Below are positions 15,637 through 22,945 of a stretch of 23,832 nt of DNA, piece by piece. Position 1 is the first letter of the stretch. Each line of letters begins with the position of its first letter. The notes below the pieces were generated by a model that was given only the letters and a program-made list of their open reading frames with translations, did not search any database and was not told the DNA's origin. The position numbers and the translations under genes were made by a program. This DNA is from Bacillota bacterium (GTDB lineage: Bacteria; Bacillota; Clostridia; Acetivibrionales; DTU013), in the NCBI GenBank assembly GCA_023411715.1, contig JAEYOM010000088.1, positions 1-23,832 of the forward strand, given 5' to 3'.

Positions 15637-16746
15637 TCAGCCTGCTTTTGTCTTGCCTTTGAGGCTGTAAACAAATGCAAGTACCTCCGCAACCGCCTGA
15701 TACAGCTCCGAAGGTATTGTCTGACCTATTTCCACCGTATCGTAAATTGTCCTTGCAAGCTGCCTGTTTTCTACTATTTCGACCTTGTTCTCCCTGGCTA
15801 CTTCCTTTATCCTTAAAGCTATATAATCCTGCCCCTTTGCCAGCAATACCGGTGCAGGCGATTTTTCAGCATCATATTTTAGCGCGCATGCAAAATGCGT
15901 CGGGTTGGTTATTATTACATCCGCCTTGGGAACCTCCTGCATCATCCTCCGCATGGACAACTGACGCTGCTTTTGACGGATCTTTGCTTTGACCTGCGGG
16001 TTCCCTTCGGTTTGCTTGGCTTCTTCCTTGATCTCCTGCTTGGTCATCTTCAGGTTCTTTTCGTAATCCCACCACTGGTAGGTAAAATCCAAGATCCCTA
16101 TAATCATCAGCAGTATACATATCCTTATCGCCAGATCCAGCGTAGTGATCCCTATGAAGGACGCCACCTGCAGCAGATCCATATCCATCAGGCTCAATAC
16201 CGTTTGGACCTTGCCGTTGAGGTATGTATAAGCCATATAGCCTATAGCGGTCACTTTGAGGATTGATTTCACCAGTTCGACAACGCTTCGCAGTGAAAAC
16301 ATCCTTTTGATGCCGCTCAAAGGGTTGATCCTGCTGAACTGCGGCTTCAGAGTCTCAGTCGTAAACAGGAAGCCTACCTGCACATAGCTTACGATCAATC
16401 CGGTAAGCATGGCTACCAGCAGCACGGGCCCGACTGTTTTTCCAAAAACCGTTATGCCGTCGACGAATACACGGCTTAATATATCCGGTGTATACAGGTC
16501 CTCGATCTGCGGATATTCAGTCAGAACCTTCTTCATATAATCGGCGATCAGCGTATATATGCTTTTGCCGTAAACCCGCAGCGCAATAAATACAAAAAGC
16601 AGAACCATTGCGGATGAAATTTCCCGGCTCTGTAGGACCTGTCCTTTTTTTCTGGCTTCACGCCTTTTTTTGGGGGTGGCCTTTTCTGTCTTGTCTTGGC
16701 CGCCGGCCCCCTGCGCAAACAATTGCAGATTAATCCTATAGATCAT
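15637..16746 (-). CDS. flhB: flagellar export switch protein FlhB
   Basis: The 369-residue product has a basic N-terminus (DKTEKATPKKRREARKKGQV), four hydrophobic segments, and a cytoplasmic domain with the self-cleaving NPTH motif at about residues 281-284 (IITNPTHFACALKYD). Cleavage between N and P switches export specificity from rod/hook to filament substrates. The start overlaps the fliR stop by one base (TGATG), which indicates coupled translation. Length and motif spacing are normal for the family. Confidence 0.97.
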   Translation of the reverse strand: MIYRINLQLFAQGAGGQDKTEKATPKKRREARKKGQVLQSREISSAMVLLFVFIALRVYGKSIYTLIADYMKKVLTEYPQIEDLYTPDILSRVFVDGITVFGKTVGPVLLVAMLTGLIVSYVQVGFLFTTETLKPQFSRINPLSGIKRMFSLRSVVELVKSILKVTAIGYMAYTYLNGKVQTVLSLMDMDLLQVASFIGITTLDLAIRICILLMIIGILDFTYQWWDYEKNLKMTKQEIKEEAKQTEGNPQVKAKIRQKQRQLSMRRMMQEVPKADVIITNPTHFACALKYDAEKSPAPVLLAKGQDYIALRIKEVARENKVEIVENRQLARTIYDTVEIGQTIPSELYQAVAEVLAFVYSLKGKTKAG

Positions 16747-17531
16747 CAGGGACGAAGCTCCTTCACATAATCGACTACGCTGGTATTCATTAGTTTGAAT
16801 ACCGATACCATCACGTCGACGAACATCGGGATCGTGATGACCAGTACCAGTAAGCCTACTATAATCTTAAGAGGCATACCGATCACAAAAATATTCATCT
16901 GAGGAACCATCCTCGATATCGTACCCATTACTATATCTGCAATAAGAATAGTAGCAACTATCGGAGCCGCTATCTTGAAACCGGTCGAAAATACGGAACC
17001 GAACAAGCCGATATAATTGTCGGTGATGCCCGCATTAAATTCCGCCGTCCCCAACGGAAGCGTTGTAAAGCTGTCAAAGAGCGCCTTTATAAGCATATGG
17101 TGACCGTCTATCGACAGGAAAACCAGCATGCTTACTATAAAATAAACATTTGCGGTAATCGGCACCTGTATATTGCTCATGGGGTCCATAACATTCACGA
17201 TCCCGAAGCCGACCTGCATATCAACAACCTCGCCTGCTATGTAAATGGCGTTATATGCTATATAAGCAATAAACCCCATCGAAAGCCCGACAAGAAACTC
17301 CTTCGCAACAAGCAGCACATACGAAAGAAGATTGTCATTATATTGCACATTCTGTATCGCCGTAGTGTTGATAAGTATCAGTGCCGAGAAAAATGAAAAA
17401 CCTATCTTGAAATAAGTGGGCACATTGCGCCTTCCGAATATCGGCGCTACTACAAACAGGCCGGTCATACGAACGAACACCAGCAGAAAGATATCGAAGC
17501 CGTTTGCAATAAGTTCCGCTGGTATCAGCAC
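16746..17531 (-). CDS. fliR: flagellar export gate protein FliR
   Basis: The 261-residue product is highly hydrophobic, with about six predicted membrane segments and the family features FVRMTGLFVVAPIFGRRNVPTY near the N-terminus and VDMQVGFGIVNVMDP in the middle. FliR forms the export gate with FliP and FliQ. The start is a GTG at 17531. An in-frame TAG lies two codons upstream, so no upstream start is possible, and the GGAGGGG 7 bases before the GTG is the likely ribosome-binding site. A second AGGAGG overlaps the GTG itself. The gene follows fliQ by 17 bases. Confidence 0.95.
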   Translation of the reverse strand: MLIPAELIANGFDIFLLVFVRMTGLFVVAPIFGRRNVPTYFKIGFSFFSALILINTTAIQNVQYNDNLLSYVLLVAKEFLVGLSMGFIAYIAYNAIYIAGEVVDMQVGFGIVNVMDPMSNIQVPITANVYFIVSMLVFLSIDGHHMLIKALFDSFTTLPLGTAEFNAGITDNYIGLFGSVFSTGFKIAAPIVATILIADIVMGTISRMVPQMNIFVIGMPLKIIVGLLVLVITIPMFVDVMVSVFKLMNTSVVDYVKELRP

Positions 17532-17548
17532 CTCCTAACCCCTCCATT

Positions 17549-17818
17549 CTACCTTATATATTGCAATATGTTCTGAAACAGATTATTCGTATAGTCTGTC
17601 AGCGTTGAAAGCATCCATGAGCCAAAAGCTGCTACGGCAATGATGACAGACAGTATCTTCGGGATAAAGGACAGCGTTTGTTCCTGTATCTGTGTAGTCG
17701 CCTGAAATATGCTTACCGCAAGGCCTACTATGAGGCTTATACCCAAAAGCGGAGCCGAAATATACAATACCATCATTAAGGCGTTCTGAGCTATATTTAT
17801 TACCATATCCTGATCCAT
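17549..17818 (-). CDS. fliQ: flagellar export gate protein FliQ
   Basis: The 89-residue product has two long hydrophobic segments (about residues 14-36 and 52-72) joined by the conserved FQATTQIQEQTLSFIPKI hairpin, which is diagnostic of FliQ. It is a structural subunit of the FliPQR export gate. An unusual all-G ribosome-binding site (seven G) stands 6 bases before the ATG. The gene follows fliP by 53 bases and precedes fliR by 17. Confidence 0.97.
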   Translation of the reverse strand: MDQDMVINIAQNALMMVLYISAPLLGISLIVGLAVSIFQATTQIQEQTLSFIPKILSVIIAVAAFGSWMLSTLTDYTNNLFQNILQYIR

Positions 17819-17871
17819 TCAAGTCCCCCCCTGAATCCTGAAATGTATCAAACGATCCTCCAGATGATCCT

Positions 17872-18645
17872 CTAAGTAATAAATGATGAAACGAGAGTTT
17901 TGGAAATAAGCCCCCATCCATCGACCAATATAAACAGCAATATCTTGAACGGCAGTGAAATCATGACAGGCGGAAGCATCATCATGCCCATGGACATCAA
18001 AGTGCTCGATACTACCATATCGATTATCAGGAACGGTATAAATATCAAAAAGCCTATTTTGAAGGCGATCGTCAGCTCATTGATGATGAATGCAGGAATC
18101 ACAACCGTCAGCGGCAGATCCATGGGATCCTTTACCGGCGTCGGTATCTTGGCAAGCGATACAAAAAATGCTAGATCCTTCTCATTATCGCCAAACTGTT
18201 TGAGCATAAAACCCTTTATGACCTTACCCGAATTATCCAGGGCCTGTTGCTGCGTTATCTTTCCTTCGTTATACGGCGTAAAGGCCTGTGTATTGATATC
18301 GTTTATTACGGGTGTCATGATAAAAAGGGATAAAAACAAAGCAAGCCCAATCAATACTTGATTTGGCGGCATTTGCTGGGTGCCCAGTGCGTTTCTTAGA
18401 AATGACAGCACGATCACTATTCGTGTGAAGGATGTCATCATTATTATTATTGAAGGCGCCAGAGTAAGAACGGTAAGGATCAGTAGGATCTGGATGCTGG
18501 AGGAAACCTCCTGCGGCGATGATGCAGGCTCTACACTGAAACCGAACTTGAAAGGAAATGTTGTTTCAGCGTAGGCATTTGTAGAGAAAAAAGCCATTAT
18601 AAGAAAAATGACAGCAATTTGTAAACCTCTCATTCTACTTTTCAT
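17872..18645 (-). CDS. fliP: flagellar export gate protein FliP
   Basis: The 257-residue product begins with a cleavable signal peptide (LQIAVIFLIMAFFSTNAYA, probable cleavage after AYA). Membrane segments with the family signatures MMTSFTRIVIVLSFLRNALG and PAFIINELTIAFKIGFLIF follow, then an end in GWGLISKTL. FliP is the core of the export gate and is among the first parts assembled. I prefer the ATG at 18645, which overlaps the fliO end by 11 bases and has a GGGGATG site upstream. The ATG at 18633, just after the fliO stop, is the alternative. Confidence 0.96.
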   Translation of the reverse strand: MKSRMRGLQIAVIFLIMAFFSTNAYAETTFPFKFGFSVEPASSPQEVSSSIQILLILTVLTLAPSIIIMMTSFTRIVIVLSFLRNALGTQQMPPNQVLIGLALFLSLFIMTPVINDINTQAFTPYNEGKITQQQALDNSGKVIKGFMLKQFGDNEKDLAFFVSLAKIPTPVKDPMDLPLTVVIPAFIINELTIAFKIGFLIFIPFLIIDMVVSSTLMSMGMMMLPPVMISLPFKILLFILVDGWGLISKTLVSSFIT

Positions 18646-19135
18646 TAGTAACGTCATCCCCGTTTTCTTTGACCTTGTACTTGTTACTGCCAACGATCGA
18701 CTTCAATTTTCCTAGATTCGATCTGAAATCGTGTCCTTCAGCGATGTCCTGGGGAGCCTCATATTCCGATTTTGCCAGATTTTTAGTCTTTTTTGATTTA
18801 TATAACCCCGAATATTTTTCAAAAATCGATTTAAAATCAAATGGAACGCTGTTTTCCGCAGGGACTGCTTCCCGCTCCGTTTCTGCATCGAGTTCCACTT
18901 TTGTAAGGAATTCCACCGTTTTTGATGTTGTTGCTATAAGTACATAGCCGTTTCCCGCCTTGACCAGATGCAGCCTTTTATCCGCGCCGAGCATTACCGT
19001 TTCGATCACGCTGATGTTTTTACTTTTCATTGCCCTGTTCTGCTTGTTGGCTACGTATTTTGTCGCTACGTACGCTAAATAAAGCACTGAACAGAAGCCA
19101 ATGAAATACAGCAATACCTTCACTTCAATGCCCAT
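18635..19135 (-). CDS. fliO: flagellar export apparatus assembly protein FliO
   Basis: The 166-residue product has an N-terminal membrane segment (about residues 7-25) followed by the compact FliO-type domain with SVIETVMLGADKRLHLVKAGNGYVLIA. The C-terminal tail is long, charged and Lys-rich (about 95-166) and is probably disordered. In model bacteria FliO assists the stable assembly of FliP. Position directly before fliP, with overlapping coding ends, supports the call over any other small membrane protein. The B. subtilis equivalent has been called FliZ. Confidence 0.88.
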   Translation of the reverse strand: MGIEVKVLLYFIGFCSVLYLAYVATKYVANKQNRAMKSKNISVIETVMLGADKRLHLVKAGNGYVLIATTSKTVEFLTKVELDAETEREAVPAENSVPFDFKSIFEKYSGLYKSKKTKNLAKSEYEAPQDIAEGHDFRSNLGKLKSIVGSNKYKVKENGDDVTNEK

Positions 19136-19160
19136 CCCCGTATCAACCCCCGGTTCTACG

Positions 19161-19189
19161 CCGCCCGGCGGTTAAGCCCGTACCGGCTT
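19161..19189. other. GC-rich hairpins in the cheY-fliO gap
   Basis: Two adjacent inverted repeats stand out in this 70-base gap: CCGCC-C-GGCGG at 19161-19171 and AAGCC-CGTACC-GGCTT at 19174-19189. For the minus-strand transcript there is no U-tract after them, so they are unlikely to terminate the operon. A role in RNA stability or processing is possible. On the plus strand the second is followed by five T, but no plus-strand gene ends here. Confidence 0.45.
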
Positions 19190-19205
19190 TTTATGTATCG
19201 CCCGA

Positions 19206-19568
19206 CTAACCCAATACCTTTTTTACAGCTTCGATTACTCTTTCCGCCTGGAACGGTTTTACAATAAAATCTCTTGCCCCGGCCTGAATCGACTCAATAA
19301 CCATTGCCTGCTGGCCCATAGCTGAACACATAATAATCTGGGAATCGGAGTTTACTTTTCTTATCTCTTTTACGGCTTGTATACCATCGACTTCAGGCAT
19401 AGTGATATCCATAATAACGAGGTCGGGCAGCAGTTCTTTGTATTTTTCAATTGCACGGCCGCCATGTTCGGCTTCTCCAACTATTTCATAACCATTTTTC
19501 ATCAGAATATCCTTTATCATCATTCTCATAAAAGCAGCGTCGTCAACGATCAAAATCCTTTTCCCCAT
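19206..19568 (-). CDS. cheY: chemotaxis response regulator CheY
   Basis: The 120-residue product is a stand-alone receiver domain with the acidic pair D9/D10, phospho-acceptor D54 in LVIMDITMPEVDG, S82 in IIMCSAMGQ and K104 in FIVKPF. CheY-P binds the N-termini of FliM and FliY in the switch and changes motor behaviour. It lies in the B. subtilis position between fliY and fliO, which makes CheY the right call rather than a generic regulator. An excellent GGGGAG site is 6 bases ahead of the ATG, after a 231-base gap from fliY. Confidence 0.95.
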   Translation of the reverse strand: MGKRILIVDDAAFMRMMIKDILMKNGYEIVGEAEHGGRAIEKYKELLPDLVIMDITMPEVDGIQAVKEIRKVNSDSQIIMCSAMGQQAMVIESIQAGARDFIVKPFQAERVIEAVKKVLG

Positions 19569-19743
19569 AAATATCTCCCCTTGTTATGTGAGTATTAAGC
19601 CGCTAAGCTTATGTTAACATTTCACCGTGGTATAATCAAGAAACTTTTTGCCAAAGATTGACTTAATTATAATTTCTTCGAGCATTTCTGCGGAAGTAAT
19701 TCTCATCGACTCCATATAAACGCATGATTCAATGAGACTGGTC

Positions 19744-19784
19744 GCAAGTAAAGCTTGCTGCCCGCCTATGCATCCAGGCGCGGG
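19744..19784. other. tandem hairpins after fliY
   Basis: In the 231-base gap between fliY and cheY there are two inverted repeats. One is GCAAG-TAAAG-CTTGC at 19744-19758. The other is CCCGC-CT paired with AGG-CGCGGG at 19761-19784, with a 2-base bulge. No U-tract follows on the minus strand. They may protect or separate the fliM-fliY message from the cheY part. The same stretch also contains an unexplained open frame described in the findings. Confidence 0.4.
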
Positions 19785-19799
19785 ACATTATTCGCCTCG

Positions 19800-20957
19800 T
19801 CATAAACGCTTACTTGGGTGGATAATGTCGGTTATCCTTACGCCAAAGCTTTCGTCGATTACCACGACCTCGCCTTTTGCGATAGCTTTGCCGTTTACGA
19901 GAATGTCCACAGGTTCGCCGGCAAGTTTGTCGAGCTCTATGATGGAACCCGGGCTGAGTTCGAGGATATCCTTTATAAGCTTTTCTGTCCGGCCGAGTTC
20001 TACGGTGACCTGCAGCGGCACATCCATGATCATGCTTATATTCTTACGGTCAAGTACGATCCTGTTTTCATCGAAATTCTGGAAATGAGCAGGCTGCACA
20101 TTGACATGCTCCCTGATCTGCTTTGGCTCCGGAGACTGCTCATATGTATATTCGGTCTGGTAGCTCTGAGGCTGGCCGAATACGGGAGTCGCGGCATGGG
20201 GCTGCTGAGGCTGTGCCGACTGTCTCTGCGGTTGAGCATGGGACGTAGTCCGCGTGACTTCCTTCTGCCGTTCGGACGAGCCTGAGCCGGTATCCGTATT
20301 GAACAGGATTTCTACCATCTTTTTCGCAAACGGCAGCGGCAGTATCTGCATTATCTCGCTGTCGATAAGCGTGCCTACGATCATTTTGAAAGCTATTTTA
20401 ACGACCTTATCGCTCTCATCGATATTTATGCTCTGTCTTATGTTGTCCATATCGAAAATAAACGCTTTCGGCGGTGATATTTCAATCCTTTTGTCAAACA
20501 TCGACGACATCGATGTCGATGAAGAACCGACCATCTGGTTCATGGCTTCGCTGATAGCGCTTAAATGCAGCTCCGACACCGCACCATCGATATTTGTTCC
20601 GTCTCCTCCCATCATCAGATCGGTTATGATCTTGACGTCGAGTTCCTTAAGTATCATAAGGTTACTGCCGATCAGGCCGTTTGTGTACTCTACCTTTACG
20701 CCTACATATGATTTGGAATACTCTCTGGCGATCTCATCCCAGCTGCTTACGGTGACTGTAGGCGTTGTGATGTTGACCTTATGTCCGAGCAGAGTAAACA
20801 ATGTCGTTGCAGATGTGCCCATGCTTATGTTCCCTATTTCACCAAGCGCATCTATCTCCTGGGAATTCAATGCTTCGTCCCCGCTTGCTGACGTAGGATC
20901 ATAAGAGGTCCCGTTAAGTAATGCATCTATTTCGGCTTGCGACAACATGTCTCCCAT
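19800..20957 (-). CDS. fliY: flagellar switch protein and CheY-P phosphatase FliY
   Basis: The 385-residue product has three parts. An N-terminal CheY-binding peptide (MLSQAEIDALLNG) resembles that of FliM. A CheC-like domain carries both phosphatase motifs: D36-x3-E40-x2-N43 in EIDALGEIGNIS, and S-x3-E-x2-N in LSAISEAMNQM. After a Gln/Pro/Ser-rich hinge (about 232-290) comes a C-terminal SpoA/FliN domain (MDVPLQVTVELGRTEKLIKDIL to IDESFGVRITDI). It is both a C-ring structural part and a CheY-P phosphatase, the Gram-positive replacement for FliN. The ATG overlaps the fliM stop (TAATG) with GGGAGG in the last fliM codons. Confidence 0.97.
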   Translation of the reverse strand: MGDMLSQAEIDALLNGTSYDPTSASGDEALNSQEIDALGEIGNISMGTSATTLFTLLGHKVNITTPTVTVSSWDEIAREYSKSYVGVKVEYTNGLIGSNLMILKELDVKIITDLMMGGDGTNIDGAVSELHLSAISEAMNQMVGSSSTSMSSMFDKRIEISPPKAFIFDMDNIRQSINIDESDKVVKIAFKMIVGTLIDSEIMQILPLPFAKKMVEILFNTDTGSGSSERQKEVTRTTSHAQPQRQSAQPQQPHAATPVFGQPQSYQTEYTYEQSPEPKQIREHVNVQPAHFQNFDENRIVLDRKNISMIMDVPLQVTVELGRTEKLIKDILELSPGSIIELDKLAGEPVDILVNGKAIAKGEVVVIDESFGVRITDIIHPSKRL

Positions 20958-21943
20958 TATTCATCCTCCCTTTTCAGTACCTTCGAAATCTTTACCGCAA
21001 CCTTGTTCTTTTTGACACCCGGGGTCGCATAAAATTTCAGAAGGTTTCCTACAAGTATTTCCATATCGTCGTTTACTCCCGTATCGAGAGGAAGTACGTC
21101 ATCCGGCTGCATTTCTATAAATTCGCTTACCGATATGGATGTCTTCCCTAGTACAGCCCTTATGGGCACCAATGTATTTTCGACCTTGTTTTCTATGCTT
21201 TCCTTCATTTCAGGGGTTGCTTCCTTTTCAACATTCGAAAACCAGAACTTTGTGCTCAGCTTTGAAACTATCGGCTCAACGACCATATGAGGTATGCATA
21301 TGTTGATCATGCCATCGATATCTCCCACCCTGGCGCTAAGCGTTATCAGTGCGACTGTTTCGTTCTGGGCGACTATCTGCGCAAACTGCGCATTTGTTTC
21401 GATCTTGTCGAGCCTTGGCCTGATCGACAGTACATTCTCCCATGGCTCACGCATCAGGTTGAGTATCTGGATAATGATCCTTTCAATGATGGCAAGCTCT
21501 ATTTCCGTGAATTCTCTTACCCTCTCCATCGAAGAGCCCTTGCCGCCCAATATCCTGTCGACAAGTGCAAATGCAACGTGGGGCTCCATTTCAAGTATTA
21601 TTGAGCCTGACAAAGGTGCGAATTCAATGATCGAAAGGATGACCGGATTGGAGACCGAATTGCTGAAGTCGCTGTAAGGCAGCGCTTCCACCGAGACCAC
21701 ATCGACCTGCACAAGAGTTCTCAGATAGCCTGTGAGGAAGTTTGTAACAAGCCGTGCGTAGTTGTCGTAAATTATATTCAATGTCTTTATCTGATCCTTG
21801 GCAAACTTGCTCGCTCTGCGAAAATCGTGGAGTCTGATCTTTTTTTCCTGCTTGGTGGTCTGTATCTCCTGCGCGTCTATCTCACCTGTACTCAGCGCTT
21901 TCAAGAGATCATCTATTTCATTTTGAGACAGAATGTCTCCCAC
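20957..21943 (-). CDS. fliM: flagellar motor switch protein FliM
   Basis: The 328-residue product has the N-terminal CheY-P-binding peptide LSQNEIDDLLKAL, a middle FliM domain (RLVTNFLTGYLRTLVQVDVVSVE; ARVGDIDGMINICIPHMVVEP) and a C-terminal SpoA domain (VRAVLGKTSISVSEFIEMQPDDVLPLDT-like segment). It is the central C-ring subunit that receives CheY-P. I chose the GTG at 21943 because it gives MGDILSQNEID, closely matching the FliY start MGDMLSQAEID and the family, and it sits 9 bases after GGAGG. A TTG two codons upstream is too close to that site. Confidence 0.96.
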   Translation of the reverse strand: MGDILSQNEIDDLLKALSTGEIDAQEIQTTKQEKKIRLHDFRRASKFAKDQIKTLNIIYDNYARLVTNFLTGYLRTLVQVDVVSVEALPYSDFSNSVSNPVILSIIEFAPLSGSIILEMEPHVAFALVDRILGGKGSSMERVREFTEIELAIIERIIIQILNLMREPWENVLSIRPRLDKIETNAQFAQIVAQNETVALITLSARVGDIDGMINICIPHMVVEPIVSKLSTKFWFSNVEKEATPEMKESIENKVENTLVPIRAVLGKTSISVSEFIEMQPDDVLPLDTGVNDDMEILVGNLLKFYATPGVKKNKVAVKISKVLKREDE

Positions 21944-21976
21944 TTTCAACCACCTCCCCCATATGCCGAAATTAAA

Positions 21977-22003
21977 TTCAGTGACTTACAATGCCTCACT
22001 GAA
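21977..22003 (-). other. hairpin in the fliL-fliM gap
   Basis: A perfect 8-bp inverted repeat, TTCAGTGA and TCACTGAA, encloses an 11-base loop. On the minus strand it is followed by TTTAATTTC, a broken T-tract, so it may act as a partial terminator or attenuator reducing read-through from fliL into fliM. It lies between 21944 and 22035, a gap without genes. Confidence 0.5.
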
Positions 22004-22035
22004 ACATAAACAGCTATCATAACATATCATTTGTA

Positions 22036-22554
22036 TCACTGGAAAAGCCACTCTGAGAATACAACCTTGTATACTACGTCTTCGGGATCATTATTTCCCT
22101 CATTCAAAAGCGAATTGATCTGCTTCTTCAGATCTTCATTTGATTTGTCCATAACGGCAGGATCCTTCACCTGGTCGGCTGTAAGAGTCAGAAAAAATCT
22201 CACGACAAGCTCCTGTATCTCTTCCGAACGCGAAGAAATCATTTCAGAGACGATTGCCTTTTTATCGTGCTTCAGCGTCTTGTAACATTTCAATGTAACC
22301 TTTACTTGTATTACTGATGTTTTTGCCGGATCTGTGCTTTTCAGATTGAAAAAGCGCTCGTTTTCATAGAGCGGGATCTTGATCAGATCCGCCTCCTTCG
22401 GTACATCCTTGACGTTTTGCCCGTTTGCTGCCACATGATTATCCGAATTTGACGATCCCTGTACTATGAACAGATAACCTGCAAGAGCTGCCAATGCCAG
22501 CGTAAGAACTGCAACAATGATGATCAGAATGAACGATGTTTGTTTAGACTCCAA
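22036..22554 (-). CDS. fliL: flagellar basal body-associated protein FliL
   Basis: The 172-residue product has a single N-terminal membrane anchor (about residues 8-31, after the short cytoplasmic MESKQTS) and an extracytoplasmic FliL domain. That domain contains VIQVKVTLKCYK and the SEEIQELVVRFFLTLTADQVKD segment typical of the family. FliL surrounds or supports the stator around the basal body. The start is a TTG at 22554 behind AGGGGG at 8-base spacing; no ATG or GTG fits. It lies 17 bases after flbD. Confidence 0.93.
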   Translation of the reverse strand: MESKQTSFILIIIVAVLTLALAALAGYLFIVQGSSNSDNHVAANGQNVKDVPKEADLIKIPLYENERFFNLKSTDPAKTSVIQVKVTLKCYKTLKHDKKAIVSEMISSRSEEIQELVVRFFLTLTADQVKDPAVMDKSNEDLKKQINSLLNEGNNDPEDVVYKVVFSEWLFQ

Positions 22555-22571
22555 AACTTATGCCCCCTCTA

Positions 22572-22772
22572 TCATTTGTGAGTGTCCGCGTAAATCATTA
22601 TCCTTCCTCTGAATTCGATAATCTTTTGGATTACCTCATCCACGGATTCCCTGCAGACATATTTTTTTGCTTCGGTTGTAGAAATCACCGTATCCGGTGT
22701 CGCTTCAATCGTTTCTATAAGATCGCTGTTCAGGACATAAACCGTACCATTGAGCCTGGTTAGTTTAATCAT
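22572..22772 (-). CDS. flbD: FlbD family protein
   Basis: The 66-residue product is a small FlbD-family protein: MIKLTRLNGTVYVLNSDLIE is the hallmark start, followed by IEATPDTVISTT and KKYVCRESVDEVIQKI. This family is regularly found between flgE and the motor genes in Firmicutes. Its exact role is unclear, and it is not the Caulobacter transcription factor of the same name. The start is the ATG at 22772, with GGAGG 10 bases upstream. An in-frame upstream ATG falls ahead of that site and is rejected. Confidence 0.93.
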   Translation of the reverse strand: MIKLTRLNGTVYVLNSDLIETIEATPDTVISTTEAKKYVCRESVDEVIQKIIEFRGRIMIYADTHK

Positions 22773-22841
22773 AATCTTTTTACCTCCAAAACTCAATAGA
22801 AAATTTCATAATTATGCTTAATTTGTCTTTTTCTCTAATAT

Positions 22842-22875
22842 ATATCGTTATAAACTTTCATTTTATGTAGCACAA
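22842..22875 (-). promoter_or_regulatory. candidate promoter ahead of flbD
   Basis: On the minus strand TTGTGC (complement of 22870-22875) and TATAAC (complement of 22847-22852) are 17 bases apart, a possible vegetative promoter with a weak -35. Overlapping it, TAAA (complement of 22862-22865) and CGATAT (complement of 22842-22847) resemble the sigma-28 consensus TAAA/CCGATAT. Their spacing is about two bases shorter than usual, so neither reading is secure. Confidence 0.35.
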
Positions 22876-22888
22876 TTTTTGGAGCTAT

Positions 22889-22921
22889 GGCGGGACAAGG
22901 TCAAAAGTCCTCTATCCCGCC
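22889..22921 (-). other. stable hairpin after flgE
   Basis: A perfect 7-bp GC-rich inverted repeat (GGCGGGA and TCCCGCC) has a nested AGG/CCT pairing in its loop and lies 24 bases after the flgE stop. There is no U-tract on the minus strand, so it is more likely an mRNA-protecting 3' end or processing site than a full terminator. It separates flgE from the promoter-like element ahead of flbD. Confidence 0.5.
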
Positions 22922-22945
22922 GCTGCAATCATTAGCTTAACGATA

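Noticed and set aside
19625..19636. TATAAT on the plus strand between fliY and cheY as a promoter
   Set aside because: No -35 partner, and no plus-strand gene lies downstream; the hexamer is expected by chance in AT-rich sequence.
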